Assembly: GCA_020002185.1 (NCBI GenBank) | Contig: CM034534.1 | Coordinates: forward strand, 32,222,049 to 32,286,048 | Length of the DNA stretch: 64,000 bases | DNA from: Paraescarpia echinospica | Taxonomy: Eukaryota > Annelida > Polychaeta > Sabellida > Siboglinidae | Reading direction: 5' to 3' | In this document: piece by piece, positions 23,972 through 35,269 of the stretch | How the letters are laid out: every line of letters starts with the position of its first letter | How positions within the stretch are numbered: the stretch's first letter is position 1 | Notes under the pieces: generated by a model | What the model saw: the letters and a program-made list of their open reading frames with translations, nothing else | Database searches by the model: none | Told to the model about the DNA's origin: nothing | Translations under genes and position numbers: made by a program

Positions 23972-26489
23972 GTGGTTTTCCACTGCTGGCTGTCAGGCGG
24001 AAACGTTCTGATGCGGCTTTGGTTGAGCTGGCTGTCTGATCAGGGCAAACCATTTGACGCGACAGTTCAAGCATTGATGGAAAGCACATACTACCAGCAG
24101 CGCGTTGACATCGTGTCAGGTAGCAGCATGCCTGACCTCCTCGCCAGCTGGCCGTACCTGTTTGTTGACCGTGGCCTGCTTGGACATTCCAAGATGCTGC
24201 TGGGTGTGGATCCTGTAGCAAACATAATTGATTTTGTGGCAAAGAAGGGCGACACCTTGAAGCGCTATCTGAAGGTGTCGTCCAAAAGGAAAACCAGCCT
24301 CATCTTCGACAACGAAAGCTCCGCCCCCCAGCAATCCGATATCAACAGCGGCCATCGCAAGACAGCTGCACTCATCCTTGCAGTATTGGCTGAGTTTGTC
24401 GAAAAGAGTGACCAACTCTTCGTAGAAGCTAAGGTATGTAAAGTGTATGAGTATTTAAAAAAATTATATTTGATTTGATATACAAAATTAATATGTGGGT
24501 TGTCCCACTTCGACTGGGCCATGATGGTGTAGTTTAATTCAAATCATCAAAATAAAGTGGGAAAACTTGTACTACACGCCTTGATGATGAAACAATAAAA
24601 TGTCACCATGCTACCTTGGCAACATTTCTGATTAGCCTTGTTCTGAACACAATTACATATTTATTTATTGGCCTGGATCAATTCATTATTCCTGAATTGG
24701 AAAGGCTGATTCACAAATTGGAATTGTTTATGTGAGACCAGTGGTATCAGAATCGCTTAATCATGGGTCAGCTGACAATAAAGAAATATAAATATACAAT
24801 TTGTAATTTACATATGTGTTGGTTATAGGACACGTCTTCAGCATCAGAAGTAGAGCAGCTGCCAACCTCGCCTGAGACACCAGGCCTCGTTTTGTGTGGT
24901 AAGGAGTATTTGGTGTATATTGATATTTTCAAGATCTTATAAAATAACACTTAGATTTTTTAGCTCATTGGGATGGCATACATATTCCAAATATACTACA
25001 CCCTATGTAATATGCCAAAGAAATAAACTGAAACATGTTTATGCCCGAACCACGTTAAAGACTAAGTGTATACCTGTGTATGGTGTTAAATTGTGGAATT
25101 GTTTAGATGAGCACATAAAAGGATCACTTACTATAAGTCTATATAAATCTAAAAAATGGTATAAAAATTATTTCATTGAAGTGTATAAATGATGTAATTA
25201 ATTTGGTTATTGTTAAGGTTCAGAAAGTATTTGGAAGCACGAACGTAGTAGTGGTCTCACTTTAGCAATAGCGTATTCTTTATGTTACTAACACTGTGTT
25301 TAAAATTATGAACATGTTATATTGATGTTGGGGAAAGTGTATAATAATACAATGAGCTTCTACTTTCACCCTTTCTATTTTGAACTTTGTCAACTGTAAT
25401 ACGTACATATATATGTTGCATTCTCAATTGGAAATAAAGAAATTGAATTGAAATTCTGTATAATTATAATATAACCACTTGAGGTTCTTAATAAAGATTT
25501 AAGTGAATTTGTTTTTTTATACTGAATTTCTAATCTTTTGGAAAACTTGACAGTTTTGGACATCGCCTTGTCAGAAATAGCTTTCTGATAGTCCTGAAAA
25601 CAGCTGTGGTCTTCTAGCATGGTGGTGACCTGCAAAACATGCCTAATTCACAATATTACATATTTTGTAGCTTGATGCTGTACTTTACTAACTTGAGCTT
25701 GATTTGTTACAGGAGAGTCTCTGTTGACTGTAAGACGCATGATGCTGGTCATGGACAAGCTTGTTGTGGCCAGCCACATAGAGGACATGGTTGTTGGCAT
25801 CGGCATGATGTTTGTGGCATATTTTGTGTTCAACATAAAATTCCCACTTGGAGCTGCTTCCACACTGGAATTCAATCAGAGGTATGACATTTTGAACCTA
25901 ATTATAATGTGCAGGGTTGGGTTTTTTGTTTTGTTATAAACTTACAATAAATGTAGACAAGCATTACCTTAGTGTATGATAGACAAAACGGGAAGACCCA
26001 CATATCTTGTACATAGAATCATATGAAAAGAATCATATGAAATCATAATTGCTACCCCACATTGACTTTTTGGGTCAGAAGTTGGCTAATATTAAAATAA
26101 ATATATTAACATAGCATCTTTGAATATTATATATTCAGAACTAAAGCATGTCATATTGCTGTAATATTGCACACTGACATAACGTTATGTGTTAATAACT
26201 ATTTACTGTAACAGTGTAGCACTGTGTTCACGGATCAAATATGGTATACATATGTATGGGCTGCTAATGCCAATGAACCAAAACAAACCAGATATTACAT
26301 AATAAACCCTTGGTTTCTTATTTAATAAGAAATTTATTATTTGCAATATGTTGCAGATGCTTAGTGCACATCAACCCGGAGACTGGCAGCAAAGTGCAGC
26401 GGGACAAACGAAAGAAATCGACGACCATGAGCAGCAAGGTCCTCGGTCTTATCAATGGACTGGCCCAGTACGAGTGGACTGAGCAGTAA
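23972..26489 (+). CDS. SAMD3-like protein gene inside the CACTA element (at least four exons, 5' end uncertain)
   Basis: Four exons join in phase with canonical borders: about 23,972-24,433 (donor AAG|GTATGT), 24,829-24,898 (acceptor TTATAG, donor GTG|GTAAGG), 25,713-25,881 (acceptor TTACAG, donor GAG|GTATGA) and 26,357-26,489 (acceptor TTGCAG, stop TAA). The product, at least about 276 residues, has the block MESTYYQQRVDIV...WPYLFVDRGLLGHSKML, then an acidic/Ser linker, then FVAYFVFNIKFPLGAASTLE followed by LVHINPETGSKV and a basic tail. This layout recalls the large family annotated in fish and invertebrates as sterile alpha motif domain-containing protein 3-like, whose function is unknown; the SAM domain itself is not in these exons. 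The true first exon is not established: 23,972 is only the first ATG of the open frame, and a CAG near 24,044 could be an acceptor instead. Confidence 0.65.
24930..25452 (+). pseudogene. LINE 3' fragment in an intron of the SAMD3-like gene
   Basis: The open frame ends with a typical LINE ORF2 C-terminus (YSKYTTPYVICQRNK, then VYGVKLWNCLDEHIKG and YKSKKWYKNYF). About 250 bp of 3' UTR follow, ending GGAAATAAAGAAATTGAATTG, a common AATTG-type LINE tail. The copy is 5'-truncated and lies between exons 24,829-24,898 and 25,713-25,881. Confidence 0.6.
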
Positions 26490-27756
26490 AAGGGAGACCA
26501 GTAGCTAGTTATGATTTTTTTAATTGCACGTTTAATGGATTTGTAATACCAAGTTAAATCTATATTTAATTTTTTTATTCATGAATACAATTTACTTAGA
26601 GGTATGTAATGGTTATAAAAGTTAACTTTATTGATTGCTAACGTAATAAGCTATCAGAATATGGTGGAAATACTTTTTGAGTATTTTGTTCAGAAAAATA
26701 TTTAGGTGAGGAGTCTCCCCTTAATTAAATCTCTCAAATAATGGATTTTTTGGTTGATAGTAATTTTCTTACTTATCCTTCTGGGGTCAGAACAACACAG
26801 TAGATACAGATTAAATCTAACATTGTTCATGTTTGGCTTTTGTAAAGGTTATGGTATACGAATGTTAACATTTTCCTTTTAGCATAATAGTAAACATTCA
26901 ACACTTTGTGTACACTTTCCTTGTATTTTTCTCCATATGGTGTTGAGGATGGTTTTAATGTGTACATGTTTTACTTCAAATGTATACACAATATGTACGC
27001 ACACCATTGGCCTTTGTAACAATTTACATTGTTTTAAGACTTCCCTGTACATTTTCCCATTGGGTTTTGATAAGGTTTTAGCATATACTGTTTTACTCCA
27101 ATATGAATACAGTAAGTTGACCTTTATTGTTATAATTGACATCGTGTTTTGATGTTTTTATGTACATTTTACTGTGAAGTTTTTAGAATATTTTAGTGTA
27201 TATGCTTTACTTTGAGTGCATTTTAAATACGTATGCAGTAAGTTTTAACCCTTTCCTTTTGAATTTTTCCTACAGGGTTTGTTAATCTTCTACAAAAGTT
27301 GTGCATTTCAAATGCATGTCTGATAGGTCTGCATAAAGTTTAATTTTAATAGCGTTATAATTGTTATGCTGATGTCACTTTATATTGTGGGACAAATGCC
27401 CCCCCCCCAACATTTGCTGTCTTGTTAATTAATTATAGGTTTTCTATGTGATAAACATGCTTATGTTTGTGTTAGCTGTCTAGCTATCTCACCAATATGC
27501 ATGTATTTTGTTCTGTTGGTACCATTGATAAATAATTACCTTTACCAACAATTACTCTGTGTCTTCCTGTAGTAGATGAGCTCAGGGTATTGCCATTAAT
27601 CACCAGCAGAGTTTAAATATCAATGCTTTAGTTTGATATAAATGTGATGTGCATACATATGTACATAATATATATAGCACAGTCCATGTGCAATGTTTTT
27701 TTCATGTAGGGCAAGGTCAGAGGTGTTCTGTCTGCCATTACATTAGTAGGAGGGCC
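26490..27756. other. Non-coding; 3' UTR of the SAMD3-like gene and element interior
   Basis: AT-rich, with no coding frame or clear AATAAA soon after the stop. Several phrases repeat loosely (GTACATTTT, TTTTAGCATATACTG and TTTTAGTGTATATGC), suggesting old internal duplication. Confidence 0.4.
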
Positions 27757-28283
27757 TATTTTGTTGGCACCCGTGCAGTCAGTCATTTTACCATCACCTT
27801 ACTTAATAATCTATGTATACTCGCTAATATAATAACTTAAAAGTACAATATGCCGTAAATATTCTACAGTAAAAAATATGGCACCATAAAAATTCAACTG
27901 TATATTCTACACTGCAATTCCATATAAAATACGGTACACAAAAACAATTCTACCGTATAATCAACAGTATAATTCCGCATGAAAAACGGCACACCATAAA
28001 CATTCTACCGTATATTCTACAGCACAATTCCGTAAAAAAATACGGTACACCGTAAAGATGCTATCGTATATTCTACAGCACAATTCCGTAAAAAGTACGG
28101 TACGCCGTAAATATGCTACCGTATATTCTACAGTATTATTCCGTAAAAATACGGTACACCATCAATATGCTACCGTAAATTCTACAGTATTATTCCGTAA
28201 AAAATACGGTACACCATAAATCATTATACCGTTAAATTTACGGTATTCGGTTGGCACCCGTGCTGCCAGTCATTTTACCGTAA
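27757..28283 (+). repeat. Right subterminal repeats of the CACTA element
   Basis: About six or seven units of roughly 57 bp lie between 27,851 and 28,225, each with CTACCGTATATTCTACAG, AATTCCGTAAAAAATACGG and TACACCGTAAATATG; CCGTA...TACGG can fold back. They are bracketed by a duplicated segment, GTTGGCACCCGTGC...CAGTCATTTTACC, at about 27,760-27,792 and 28,248-28,278, so the terminal block has been copied internally. Confidence 0.8.
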
Positions 28284-28309
28284 TTTAACGGTACATTTCT
28301 AAGAGTGAA

Positions 28310-29460
28310 CATACCATTGTGAACTTTGATTAAGTGTTGTTTTATATGTAAAAAAATATATACTGACACGTTGAAGTAGACTAATTAGATACGTGATAAT
28401 TACGTGATGCTACGTTGTTAATATAATATATATTGTTAAAAGGACATAAACTCTTAGGTTTTATTATACTGTTTGCATAAGTTTGTAAAAGAAACATGAA
28501 TTAATGTTATTGAATGATTACTTCGTCATGTCGTGGGTCGCAGATGTCGGCGAAATTTTGACGGCAAAAGGACGTGCTACAAATTCTTTCTTACCGCTCA
28601 ATCGTGGTCTAACGCAAGGGCTTAATGTCGAAGCAGCGGAAAAACTGCATATCTGGTGTCGTTTGAGTCACTCCAGGAACACTGTTCGTGATTGACTTGA
28701 GTAAAGGTTAGGCGCTGACTGATATACAATTCAAAAAAGAAAACAAATGTTATAAATCATGTGTAGCATGTATTTAAGAATCCATGCGTACGCATAGCAA
28801 TACGTAATTTTGTACACAACAATTGGACAGTTTAACAAACTTTAACTGAAATTACATTACTCCTTGTGGGTCAAATGCCGATTTTCATAACTAAGTTATA
28901 AGGCATTTCCAACAGGTTTGTCGTTATACATAGTAATACGTTAACATTTTGGACTGAAATGCATTAGTCACTGTGAGTAAAAGTTGCGTTTTCATAAAAC
29001 GTTAGCATGCTATAATATTTTCAAGAAACGTTAGAGGGTGTGATTTTTTGCTCTCAACCGGTTTAGGCTTCCTGTTGTACATAGAGACAAATGATACGTG
29101 AACACTGGCCTGAAACGACATTATTTTTTGTTGGTAAAATTTTAAATAAGGTAGAATTCAGCTTTAATGTGCTATTTTAGGTTACCTAACAAATAATGTA
29201 AAATAAAATAAATAGTTGTTATAATGTCAGATATTTGTAAAAAAAATTATGTTTGCATGTTTTCTAATTAAGGTTTTGTTACTTTGACTTCGTGATAGTC
29301 GTCCGCCTTAAGTTTTTTTATTATGAAGATCTACAAGCCAACTATGGTATATTTCCAACAAATCTGACGGGGATACAAAATGTTTGACACAAACGTTTCG
29401 TTAACAACAAGAAGTGTTTTCCTGGTATATGTTTGCCATTACACTTTATTTTTAGAAGTA
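28310..29460. other. Non-coding stretch
   Basis: AT-rich. An open frame at 28,504-28,695 has no recognisable motif. Missing upstream exons of the lectin-like exon at 29,461 could be here, but none was identified. Confidence 0.35.
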
Positions 29461-29679
29461 CCACACCAGTGTAGAGCTTGCCATACATCAGGAAGGAAGA
29501 GTTCCAACGGTCAGTGGATTTGGCGGGCGACTGGGCGACCTTTCAACTTCACTGCTTGGACGCCCAGCCAGCCGGACAACACCAGGGATGCTGCGTGTTC
29601 CGCTTGGTATGAAAACGAAGAATATTGGCATGACGTACCTGCTGCTTCAAAGCGTTGTTTTATTTGTGAATACAATTGA
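29461..29679 (+). CDS. Orphan C-type lectin domain exon (partial gene or pseudogene)
   Basis: The 3' half of a C-type lectin-like domain: GQWIWRATGRPFNFTAWTPS, then QPD (galactose-type sugar-binding triplet), NTRDAACSAWY, EYWHDV and the closing CFICEYN, ending in TGA at 29,677-29,679. The WIW, W..QPDN, W.D and CxxxC-like C-terminal Cys pattern are diagnostic. An acceptor-like TTTATTTTTAG lies at about 29,445-29,456, so the coding exon may begin near there. The first half of the domain (first disulphide and WIGL core) is absent nearby, so this may be the last exon of a gene with a long upstream intron or a lone relic. Such lectins are usually secreted or membrane-bound receptors. Confidence 0.7.
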   Translation, partial: PHQCRACHTSGRKSSNGQWIWRATGRPFNFTAWTPSQPDNTRDAACSAWYENEEYWHDVPAASKRCFICEYN

Positions 29680-30541
29680 AACAAAAACTGAATATTTGAG
29701 ACTAGCAAAAATGCCGGCTTTGCCCATGATTCGCATGCATTACTCGGACTGACGTCTTTCGAAAGTGGTGCATATGACTATAAATATTTTTGTAAAATTA
29801 TTTTGATAAATCACAGCCCAGAACGGACCGAGGCCAACGGCAGTCTGCGGCATGCAGGTCTGCATCAGTGCCCATGTGAAACTCTTTGAACTCGTCTCAC
29901 GATGTGTCTTAATGTATCCACCTATGTTGCCGATGTACCCTCTTCGTGCCTGCATTGACGTAAGACTTCCGTACCAGTTCTCATTGTTCTTTTTCCAATT
30001 TTTCTCGACATTGTCCTGCGGCAAAAATGTCCGCCTGCCTGCAGTGTTCGTGTTAATGTTGTCGAGTAGTTGCTGTCTCCATCCATTTTCAGGACATGCT
30101 CAATTCCTGTTCCATCTTATTGCCTCATACGTTTATCTTCTATAATTTTATTGTTCCTATAATATCTTGTTATTGAAAGTGAAAGTCAAAAGGTTTCACA
30201 GGCACAACATGGACTGGTAAAATGTATTGCTGATATTGTAACTTGTGATAATGTTTGCTTTTAAGATACAGTTTTGAGTCTTGCTACACACCTGCTAACC
30301 ATTTGACATGCATTGAAGAAGCAATGCCTTTCTGCCCTACCCTTCACCTTACTTTAAGTAAAATTAATGTGTAAAATATTATGTGGTAACGACCTGCACT
30401 ATGAAAGTATTGTAAAATATCTACTGTAACTGAATAAATCGTACGTGAACTAATTCAGTAATCGACAAGAAAAGTCCACATTGTGCAAGGTATCAACCAT
30501 TTCTTCAAACAATCGTTCATGACCTGCCTTGTGTGGAAAAA
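29680..30541. other. Non-coding stretch with one suggestive antisense frame
   Basis: The minus strand is open at 29,740-30,024 (contains NVEKNWKKNNENWYGSLTS and KSFTWALMQTCMPQTAVG). It has a protein-like composition but no recognised family, so it is noted and not called. Confidence 0.25.
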
Positions 30542-30851
30542 GGGGCGGATCCAGAAAGCGAGTCTAGGGGGCGCATAAAAACCTCCACTGGCAGCCAAAC
30601 AAAATGGTGTAGTACAAATGTTGTCGCCGCAGCGCCGCCGTAATTTGAGCCCCTGTCTCGGCGCTGAAGACGTGGGTGCTGTTGAACATTTTCGCCATAA
30701 TTTCAGCTTATTATAAACCTGAACTTAACGGGGGCACATTTCGAAGGGTCTAGGGGAGGCCCGGTCGCGTGGGTCCTTTATAAAAGGTCTGCGGGCACAA
30801 CAAACTCTCACGATCTAGGGGAGACATGCCCCAGCTCCCCTGGATCCGCCT
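30542..30851 (-). mobile_element. Palindromic-ended element (GGCGGATCCAG family), copy 1
   Basis: The ends are inverted: GGGGCGGATCCAGAAAGCG on the left and CCCCTGGATCCGCC on the right. Read on the minus strand it aligns along its whole length with the flanks of the interrupted copy at 30,984-32,725 (GCGGATCCAGGGG, GTAGACC/CAGACCTTTT, CCCCTAGACC, TTCAACAGCACCC, TTACGGCGGCGC, TTTTT.TGCGCCCCCT). It is a non-autonomous DNA element of uncertain superfamily. Confidence 0.65.
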
Positions 30852-30983
30852 ATGGGAACTATCATTGACATATGACTCGTACGATCGATATTCCTTTACG
30901 GAGTCCTTAGATCACGTTTGTAGCTCATCATCGAAAGTTGATAACAAAATTATGATAAATATGGCGGTGCTACCAGTACCCAT

Positions 30984-32725
30984 AAGCGGATCCAGGGGGC
31001 TGCGGCACGTGCCCCCAGACATTTGTAATTTTGCGTATCTGTAGACCTTTTTGAATAGGCCCACATGACCGTGTCCCCTAGACCGTTTCAAACGTGCCCC
31101 GTCCAAGTGAGAATAAGGTGAAATTACGCGGATGCGGCGGCGAAAAATATTCAACAGCACCCCCCTCCCCCTCCGTCTTTCGATGGTCGAGGCAGCCGAG
31201 CCAGCCGATAATTTTAAGTTACGGCGGCGCAAATTTCTACTACATCATTTCGTTCGGCCACCAGTAGGGGTTTTTGTGCCCCCTCAGATTCGCACAGGCA
31301 GCAGGAGTGGATGGAGTGACAGCAGAAATGTTGAAGAAAGAAGAAACACAGACACCAAGGTTACTGACAGAGATTTTTAGTAACATGGGAAAATGAAACG
31401 ACACCAGAAGCATGGAAGACAGGACTAATAGTCAAACTGCCCAAGAAAGGAGACCTGTCAAACTGCAACAACTGGAGGGGCATCACCTTGATGTCCCTCA
31501 CCAGCAAGGTATTCAGCAAGAACATTTATAAGAGACTGGCAGAAACACTTGACGAGCACATCCGACAAGAACAGGCGGGCTTTCGATTGGGACGGTCTTG
31601 CACTGACCACATCTTCACGCTGAGACATATTTTGTAGACCTAGAGAATGCATTCGACAGGATCCATCGCGAATCTCTGGAGGATATTGCGCCACTATGGA
31701 GTCCCTCAGAAACTAGTGAACATAGTGAATATTCTATACAGCGATTTTTCATCGCAAGTGATCTGCAACAATGAATTGACCGAAATCTTTAAAGTCTGCA
31801 CCGGGGTGAAACAGGGATGTGTACTCTCCCTTTCTCTTCATCCTTGGAATAGACTGGATTATGAAGAGTGTGGTCAGTGAAAGAAGAAGAGGTATACGGT
31901 GGACCCTTACAAGCCATTTGAAAGACCTGGATTTTGCCGACGAAATAGGGTTGCTCTCACATTGACACAAGGATATCCAAGCCAAGACAGATAGCGTGGC
32001 AAGAACCTCAAGACATATTGGATTGAAGATCAACACTAAAAAAACTCTTAAGGATGAACAGCAGAACGGAAGCAGTGAAGAAATCGAAAATATAGAAGAT
32101 TTCACGTACCCGGGCTCCAAAATTACAACCAACGGGGGGACACAGAAAAAGAGATAAGAACAAGGATTTCAAAGCCCAGCCAAGCATTTGCAGCACTCAG
32201 AAGCAAGTGGAGATCAAGATGCATAAGCACAAACATCAAGATCAGACTGTTCAAGAGCAACGTTTTGAGCACCCTTCTGTATGGAGCTAAATCCTGGAAG
32301 ATGACCAAGACCATCAGCCACAAGCTAGACGTCTTTCGGAACAGATGCCTTCGAAGAATTCTCAACATATTTTGGCCGAACATCATCACGAACACAGGAG
32401 GACTGCTACCAAATCCATCACCCAAGAAATCCAGATGCGTAGGTGGAGATCGATGGATCGGACAAGTTCTACGAATGCTACCTACAGCCTTACCCAGAGT
32501 TGCCCTCAGATGGACTCCCGATGGCCGGAGAAAGAGAGGCAGACCGAAAGAGACCTGGAGAAGGACGGTAGATGGTAGAGAAAGAGATGAAAGAGCTGGG
32601 ATGGACCTGGGGATACCTCGAAAGATATGCGACAGTTAGACCACAGTGACGAGCTCTGGTGGCGGCCTTATGCGCAACTCCGCGCGAAGAGGACTAAGTA
32701 AGATTCGCTTTCTGGATCTGCTCCT
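30984..32725 (+). mobile_element. Palindromic-ended element, copy 2, split by a LINE
   Basis: The left end is AAGCGGATCCAGGGGG (GCGGATCCAG at 30,986-30,995) and the right end CTTTCTGGATCTGCTCC (32,708-32,725). The sequence matching copy 1 stops at 31,293 and resumes at 32,701; the 1.4 kb between is a LINE insertion with a perfect 8-bp duplication. Copies 1 and 2 lie in opposite orientation only about 130 bp apart. Confidence 0.65.
31294..32700 (+). pseudogene. Decayed LINE reverse transcriptase, inserted with an 8-bp target duplication
   Basis: AGATTCGC is present at 31,286-31,293 and again at 32,701-32,708, bracketing a degraded non-LTR reverse transcriptase in several frames. Recognisable blocks are LIVKLPKKGDLSNCNNWRGI, RQEQAGFRLGRSCTDHIFTL, a damaged FVDLENAFDRI, GVKQGCVLS, DLDFADE (the catalytic block), TLLYGAKSWK, FRNRCLRRIL and GRRKRGRPKETWRR near the C-terminus. 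Stops and frame changes are frequent. The 5' end is truncated and no poly-A tail is present. Confidence 0.8.
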
Positions 32726-34031
32726 GAGTATCCACGGAGGGATAGTGCCCCAAGATGGCGGTCACAAAGCACTTACAACTCCTATAAGTATTCCACAATA
32801 GGCGATTCATTTGATAGAAACTGTTCATAGGGGCATAATTCCATTTTGAAAACGACAACGCTCGGCTTGGCGGCCGGGTTTAAAAGTGTCTGTCCCTTCC
32901 TCTTGAACAAACATTACGTCTCGAGGTTCTTCGCTTCGGAATGTTCCGTCAACTTCATCGAAAAAGATTAGATCGAATCATTGAAATGCGACCCTATCGA
33001 AATATAATAATTATTATTATGCAAGGCCTGGAAGCTTTTGCCAGAAGCTGAGAAACAAGCTGTTTAAAACATGAAAGCAAACGCGTTTCCAAAGCGACCA
33101 TGCAGAAGCACGCGCTTCGCCGAATTACTGGCGCACCTTTCTGACGTCATCGACAGTCGGCAAGCGGGTCGGAGAGAGGGAGAGGGTCAATTGGTCGTTA
33201 AGTTCGCAGGCGCCGCTCGCAAGTAGCATCAACGAGGTTTTCCGTCACATTAACTCCGCCGATGATTGACGTCAGTGTGGATGTCGTAAATAGCGACAAC
33301 ACGGCGACGCGGATCCTCAGATAGCCGGCGTGATGCAGCAATACCATATTACTGCTATTTGCAGTCGGCATAAACTATTTTGGTGTCGCATGGTCTAAAC
33401 ATAGGCCACCGATCATGTCATTACATTATCGATCAGCGCTGCAGCGAAATTCGACAGCGACGAGACTGATGTCGTTAGGCATAAACAGGTCGTTACGTCG
33501 AGTCCTACAGCTGCCTGTCGTCCCGGCGATCTGTTGCTCCGTCATTCGCGCTCATTACCGCCTGTATCTCGGTTCCGTTGTTGTCTCGCTCGCTTGCGAT
33601 TACGCGAACAAGAGATGACGTTTTTGTTCTATTTTCTCATCACCGGAAGCGAATAAAATGTCAACGCCAAAACCCGGGCGCATGGTTAGTTAATTATTTC
33701 CCGAATTAGCCATACGATTGGTAGGTCGCGCAATAATATGTGCATCCGTCACCTAGAGAGCATGGCGATGATGTCTCCTGCGTTGTGAAGTGTAGCTCGA
33801 TACGTACCTATGTCGTTTCGAGGAAGATTGTCTGTGCTATGTGTCCTAATTAGGCCTTCGTATACTGCGCAAACGCGCAAACACAATGAACAATTGACAC
33901 TGACCTTTTGAATAGTGCTGCCTTGCCAAGACTAGGCAAATTTTTCTTGGAAATAATTACACAAGTGTTTACACGATGGGTTCTAACAATAAAACTGTTA
34001 AATGTGAAACCATCATTAGCGCAAACTACGC
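32726..34031. other. Non-coding; CpG-rich tract with two TGACGTCA sites
   Basis: Between about 33,060 and 33,660 the DNA is GC- and CpG-rich compared with its surroundings and holds perfect TGACGTCA palindromes at 33,142-33,149 and 33,267-33,274. It lies about 5.4 kb upstream of the first visible exon of the calmodulin-like gene, so it is a candidate promoter region, but no transcription start or Met exon is proven. Confidence 0.35.
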
Positions 34032-34973
34032 CTTACTACAAGCACGGTGCTACTTGAGACCTACTTTAAGCACGGTGCTACTAGAGGCCTACTTCAAGCA
34101 CGGTGCTACTAGACGCCTATTTCAAGCACGGTGCTACTAGAGATCTACTTCAAGCACAGTGCTACTAGAGGCCTACTTCAAGCACGGTGCTACTAAAGGC
34201 CTACTTCAAGCATGGTGCTACTAGAGACCTACTTCAAGCACGGTGCTACTAGAGGCCTACTTCTGGCATGGTGCTATTAGAGGCCTACTTCTGGGATGGT
34301 GCTACTAGAGGCCTACTTATGGTACGGTGCTACTAGAGGTCTACTTATGGCACGATACTACTAGAGGCCTACTTCTGGCACGGTGCTACTAGAGACATAC
34401 TTCTGGCACGGTGCTACTAAATGCCTACTTCTGGCACGGTGCTACTAGAGGCCTACTTCAAGCACGGTGCTACTAGAGGCCTATTTCAAGTACGGTGCTA
34501 CGAGGTGCCTACTTCTGGCATGGTGCTATTAAAAGCCTACTTCAAGCACGGTGCTACTAGAGGCCTATTTCAAGCACGGTGCTACTAGAGGCCTACTTCA
34601 AGCTCGGTGCTACTAGAGGCCTATTTCAAGTACGGTGCTACGATATGCCTACTTCTGGCATGGTGCTACTAAAAGCCTACTTCAAGCACGGTGCTACTAG
34701 AGGCATACTGACACGATGCTTGTAGAGGCCTACTTCTGGCATGGTGCTACTAGAGGCCTACTTCTGGCACGGTGCTACTAGAGGTCTACTTCTGGCACGG
34801 TGCTACTAGAGGCCTACTTCTGGTACGGTGCTACTAGAGGCATACTTCTGGCACGGTGCTACTACAGGTCTACTTCTGGCACGGTGCTACTAGAGGCCTA
34901 TTTCTAGCACGGTGCTACTAGAGGCCTACTTCTGGTACGGTGCTACTAGAGGCCTACTTCTGACACGGCACTA
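34032..34973. repeat. 28-bp minisatellite, about 33 copies
   Basis: The unit is GCACGGTGCTACTAGAGGCC plus TACTTCAA or TACTTCTG. Two unit subtypes (CAAG and CTGG before the CACGG core) occur in blocks, CAAG mainly in the first half and CTGG mainly in the second, with alternations near 34,430-34,700. The array is noncoding (28 is not a multiple of three). Confidence 0.95.
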
Positions 34974-35269
34974 CTCTCGGCCCACGACACCGGTCGATGT
35001 CCTCGTACGTCGTGCAATAGGTTGCATTGTCCAGGGGAGGACTGCCGCGTGTGTTCCCTGTCTCTACGTTGCTGCACGTCGTGATTGCCATCGATTTATC
35101 CGTGTGACAATGGAGATTTCCGCGAACGTCGTCATCGACTATCGTATCAAGTGTCATGCCGCATAAGTTGTCGTCACGACGTGAAGCAGTGATAGCCACT
35201 CTCTTCGCCTTATCACTGTCACGATGTATTGCAGACACCGTTACGTCTACACTTTAATTTATGTTGTAT

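Larger units (their letters stand above)
19789..28307 (+). mobile_element. 8.5-kb CACTA (CMC)-type DNA transposon carrying a spliced gene
   Basis: The left end reads CACTCTTAGAAATTACCGTA and the right end is its inverted counterpart, TACATTTCTAAGAGTG, so CACTCTTAGAAAT is a 13-bp terminal inverted repeat beginning with the CACT of CACTA elements. The flanks AA (19,787-19,788) and AA (28,308-28,309) fit the short target duplication of this superfamily. Both ends have subterminal tandem repeats rich in CCGTAAA...TTTACGG palindromes, as in known fish and invertebrate EnSpm/CMC elements. The interior has a multi-exon plus-strand gene at 23,972-26,489 and a nested LINE piece. No transposase was recognised, so the element is either non-autonomous or encodes something too fragmented to see. 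Confidence 0.72.

Noticed and set aside
29740..30110. Protein-like frame on the minus strand
   Set aside because: Composition is suggestive but no family motif, splice context or homologous copy could be seen.
34032..34973. CRISPR-like array (28-bp repeats)
   Set aside because: Units are directly adjacent with no unique spacers, and the window is eukaryotic; it is a minisatellite.
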